From NCBI RefSeq assembly GCF_958979055.1, contig NC_084894.1:2485001-2549000 (forward strand): 64,000 nucleotides of DNA, in the 5' to 3' direction. Both the position numbers and the translations under genes were made by a program. The notes beneath the pieces are model-generated. The model had not been told where the DNA came from. It was given only the letters and a program-made list of their open reading frames with translations, and did not search any database. The DNA is from Alnus glutinosa. Its lineage: Eukaryota > Streptophyta > Magnoliopsida > Fagales > Betulaceae. Each line of letters begins with the position of its first letter. Within the stretch, counting starts at the first letter, position 1. Shown piece by piece: positions 61,513 to 64,000 of this stretch.

Positions 61513-61665
61513 CAATAATACACTAGTTTTTGTAGCATAGTCTTGCCTTTTTTACCTTTTGAAAGTTGAACTAATGAGTGTTGGGTATTGTTAAGAATTA
61601 TTAGGATTTTACCATAAATATAAGCAGTTCAAGAAATTTTTAACCGTCCAAAATTGAGTACTTTT
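61513..61665 (+). repeat. Direct repeat, left copy (partner 63811)
   Basis: Shares caataatacactagtttttg, tgggtattgttaagaattat and taggattttaccataaatat with 63811-63947. It has about 18 extra bases in the middle. Confidence 0.85.
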
Positions 61666-62025
61666 AACCATAATTTTTTTTTTTTCAGAAAAAAGTAAAC
61701 GAGTAATCTTATGACACGTGTAGCAGACATAATAATTATTGTTTCCTCACCACATCAATTTAAGAAACAAATCTGGATTTCCAAATCTCCCACTTAAAAT
61801 AATGACTTAAAGTGAAAATAGTAACGTGAAATTATTAGTCCTTAAAGTTTGACTATTTCCAAATATATTCAATTACTTGCACCTTGTAATAAGAGCTTGT
61901 TAATAACCAAACGTTATTTGTAGAAAATATTTATAAATAATATTGCTTTAAATTTATTTCTAAATCTAATTTTTGTATGCCACATAGGTGTCATGTTGAC
62001 AAAACCCTTTCTTTCTTTCTTTCTT

Positions 62026-62063
<38 letters not shown>

Positions 62064-62223
62064 CTTCTTTTTTTTTTTTCTGTTGATTTTTATCTTTAAA
62101 AATGATTTAAATGATAACTAGGAATCTGATAAATAAAGTAAAAATGAAAAGAGATTAGATAGAAGAAGAAAAAGGAGATGGGAAAAAAAAGGGAAAGAAA
62201 ACAATTTATTAGTTTGATTTTAA
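61666..62223. other. Low-complexity intergenic
   Basis: A CTTT microsatellite at about 62007-62028 runs into a poly(T) tract to about 62080, followed by purine-rich DNA (62150-62200). No gene. Confidence 0.5.
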
Positions 62224-62525
62224 GGGTTTATTTGAATTTGTGATTTTAAAAAGTAACTTTTAAAAACGCAGTTAAGCGTTTGACAAAATTACAGTTTGAC
62301 ATTTAAAATCGTAAGTTAGCTTTTAAAATTTTGTTTTCATTTTTTTTTTTTTTTTTTTTTTTTTTAATAAAAAAAAAATATATCATTGATTGTGATTTGA
62401 AAAGGCAATTTTCTACGTTTTCAAATCGTAATTTTTTAAAAGCGCAATTCTCAAACAATTTATTTTTTACAATTTGATTTAAAATCGTATATTTTGTCTA
62501 TGAAATCGCAATTTTAAACACACCT
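62224..62525 (-). mobile_element. Harbinger-like MITE, third copy
   Basis: Same family and orientation as 44235-44527: gggtttatttgaatttgtga at the left, cgcagttaagcgtttgacaa inside, and tttaaacacacc at the right, with TAA on the left and T-TAA on the right. Termini are more degenerate, and a T-run of about 25 sits in the middle (62340-62364). Confidence 0.65.
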
Positions 62526-62949
62526 TAAATATTAAATCAGAAAAATAATTTCCACCTTTTTTTTTTTTTTTTTTTACTCTTCTATTCATAGAAAAAGAGA
62601 AGAATGATAAATTTCCTTAACAAACTGGGGCATCAATCCATTAGCGGTGAAATAATTAATTTAATTATGAAAAATGCTGAGAGTACGTACTTCAGAAATC
62701 ATAGAAATTTACTGTTAAAGCGACTGGAGTTGACAACTAGGCGACTTTCCCCCAAAAAGGCATTTTGAGGTAATAAAGTTCTTATTAAGGCGTTATTTTT
62801 CGTTGCAATAGACGTTTGGGTAACGGTTCTGAAATACATTATTATGAAATTTTGAATTAATTAATTTTTTTTTGAAATGATTTTTTTTTAAAAAAAACTT
62901 TTCATCATTTTTTCCTTGACTGTCTCACGTGGCACAAAATGTGACCTAA

Positions 62950-62985
<36 letters not shown>
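62950..62985. repeat. Poly(G) homopolymer, 36 nt
   Basis: An uninterrupted run of G, rare in AT-rich plant DNA. Length is prone to sequencing error. Confidence 0.9.
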
Positions 62986-62986
<1 letters not shown>

Positions 62987-63810
62987 GTCCTTAGTTTTAG
63001 AAGAAGAAAAATATTATTTGCAAATAGGATTAGGTTAAGAAGAAAGAATTATAATAAATATTGGTGGATCGGATGCATGTTAGGTGGTGCTGGTGGATCA
63101 AACCGTTGGTAACTTTAGCTAAAGAAAAGGAATATATACATGGATGCCGATGCTCCACGCTATTCCTCGAGAGTATCTTATTCTTTTAATGCTTGTCCAA
63201 TCTTTTCCTCTATTTTTTTTTTTTTTTTTTTTTTAAGTTTTATCAGATTCCTATTTTAGAGGACACCAAATCCAGTTTTTTAATTAGTTGCATCCATCTT
63301 TACAGATTTTCCACCAATTCTTAATTCAACAAAGTTTTCTTAGAAATTAGATTTTTGGGTACTGTTTTGTTTTTTTTTTTTTTGTTTTTTTTTTTTTTTG
63401 ATTATGTTTGATTCGATTTTTTAAATTTAAATTCTACTCTGATTTTGTACAACGTGGTTTTAACCCGACTCAAAAAAATTCAATCCAAGTAAAAAAAAAA
63501 AATAAATAACCCAAGGCCTAGTGTGGTGGCTGAACCACTCCCAAGTGTCTGGAGGAGCCACCCCGAAAACCACCCCATTTTTTTTTTTTTTTCAATTTTC
63601 AATTTAATTCTTTTTTCACCCCCCCCCCCCCCCCCTCCGCCCAATTTATTCAATTCAATTCACATTTCCAAACAATTTTTTTCAATTTTGTTTCAGATTC
63701 TCTAAACCATCCAAACTTAATTTCAAATCAATTTTTTTCAGTATTCACAATTTTTAATATAGTAAATAATAATAGAATATAATATAAAAAATCACATACC
63801 CAAATGTACC
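62986..63810. other. Low-complexity intergenic
   Basis: T-runs at about 63211-63233 and 63369-63400, an A-run at 63490-63501, and a C-run of 17 nt at 63619-63635. The frame at 63523-63705 is an artefact of these runs. Confidence 0.5.
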
Positions 63811-63947
63811 CAATAATACACTAGTTTTTGTAGCACAGTCTTATATATATTACCAATGGGTGTTGGGTATTGTTAAGAATTATTAGGATTTTACCATAAA
63901 TATAAGCAGCCCAAAAAAATTTTAACCATCCAAAAACTGAATACTTA
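63811..63947 (+). repeat. Direct repeat, right copy (partner 61513)
   Basis: Matches 61513-61665 at roughly 85-90% identity apart from one deletion. The 2.3 kb between the copies contains a MITE and homopolymers but no coding frame. Confidence 0.85.
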
Positions 63948-64000
63948 TAATTTTGAAAGAGATTTTAAAATTTTCGGAAGTTAGAGTGCAGTTCCGACCT

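Overview
The window is nuclear DNA of a flowering plant, most likely a dicot. It is AT-rich and gene-poor. Its genes have many introns with GT-AG borders, and it carries homopolymer runs, microsatellites, MITEs, tRNA-derived SINEs and polyadenylated retroposons. No bacterial, organellar or viral block is visible. Seven protein-coding loci and one pseudogene can be supported; exon borders were worked out by hand from splice sites and reading frame.

Layout. 1-4.6 kb: intergenic, with a Mutator-type MITE, a polyadenylated retroposon and a Tourist-like MITE. 4.6-7.3 kb and 13.7-19.3 kb: two copies of a duplicated segment. Each has a DRT100-like leucine-rich-repeat gene on the + strand followed by a ribosomal protein L31 gene on the - strand. 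The left copy is decayed (LRR gene truncated, RPL31 collapsed to a pseudogene); the right copy looks functional. Matching flanks near 1.13-1.35 kb and 8.52-8.74 kb suggest the duplicated unit began further upstream. 20.7-27.7 kb (-): a 12-exon GH127-family glycoside hydrolase gene (predicted 865 aa, secreted). 29.6-32.5 kb: a 1.1 kb direct duplication with a hAT-like MITE at the junction. 36.7-42.8 kb (-): the pre-mRNA splicing factor CWC22 (7 coding exons, 834 aa), with a SINE in one intron and an intron in its 5' UTR. 44.9-51.1 kb (+): LSM7 (99 aa), whose ATG forms the entire coding part of its exon. 57.7-59.0 kb (-): an intronless AGC-VIII kinase very like Arabidopsis UNICORN. 59-64 kb: intergenic, with MITEs, a 36-nt poly(G) run and a dispersed direct repeat.

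There is no operon or joint pathway. RPL31 (ribosome), LSM7 (U6 snRNP and decapping) and CWC22 (spliceosome and exon-junction-complex loading) are housekeeping RNA or translation genes. The GH127 enzyme and the LRR proteins act on or in the cell wall or secretory space. UCN-like kinases restrain planar growth in ovule integuments and other organs.

I found no previously undescribed system such as a defence island or biosynthetic cluster. The most informative signals are evolutionary: the half-decayed tandem duplication, a hAT MITE nested in an older inverted-repeat element with a perfect 8-bp target duplication, and several small mobile elements whose ends can be set to the base.
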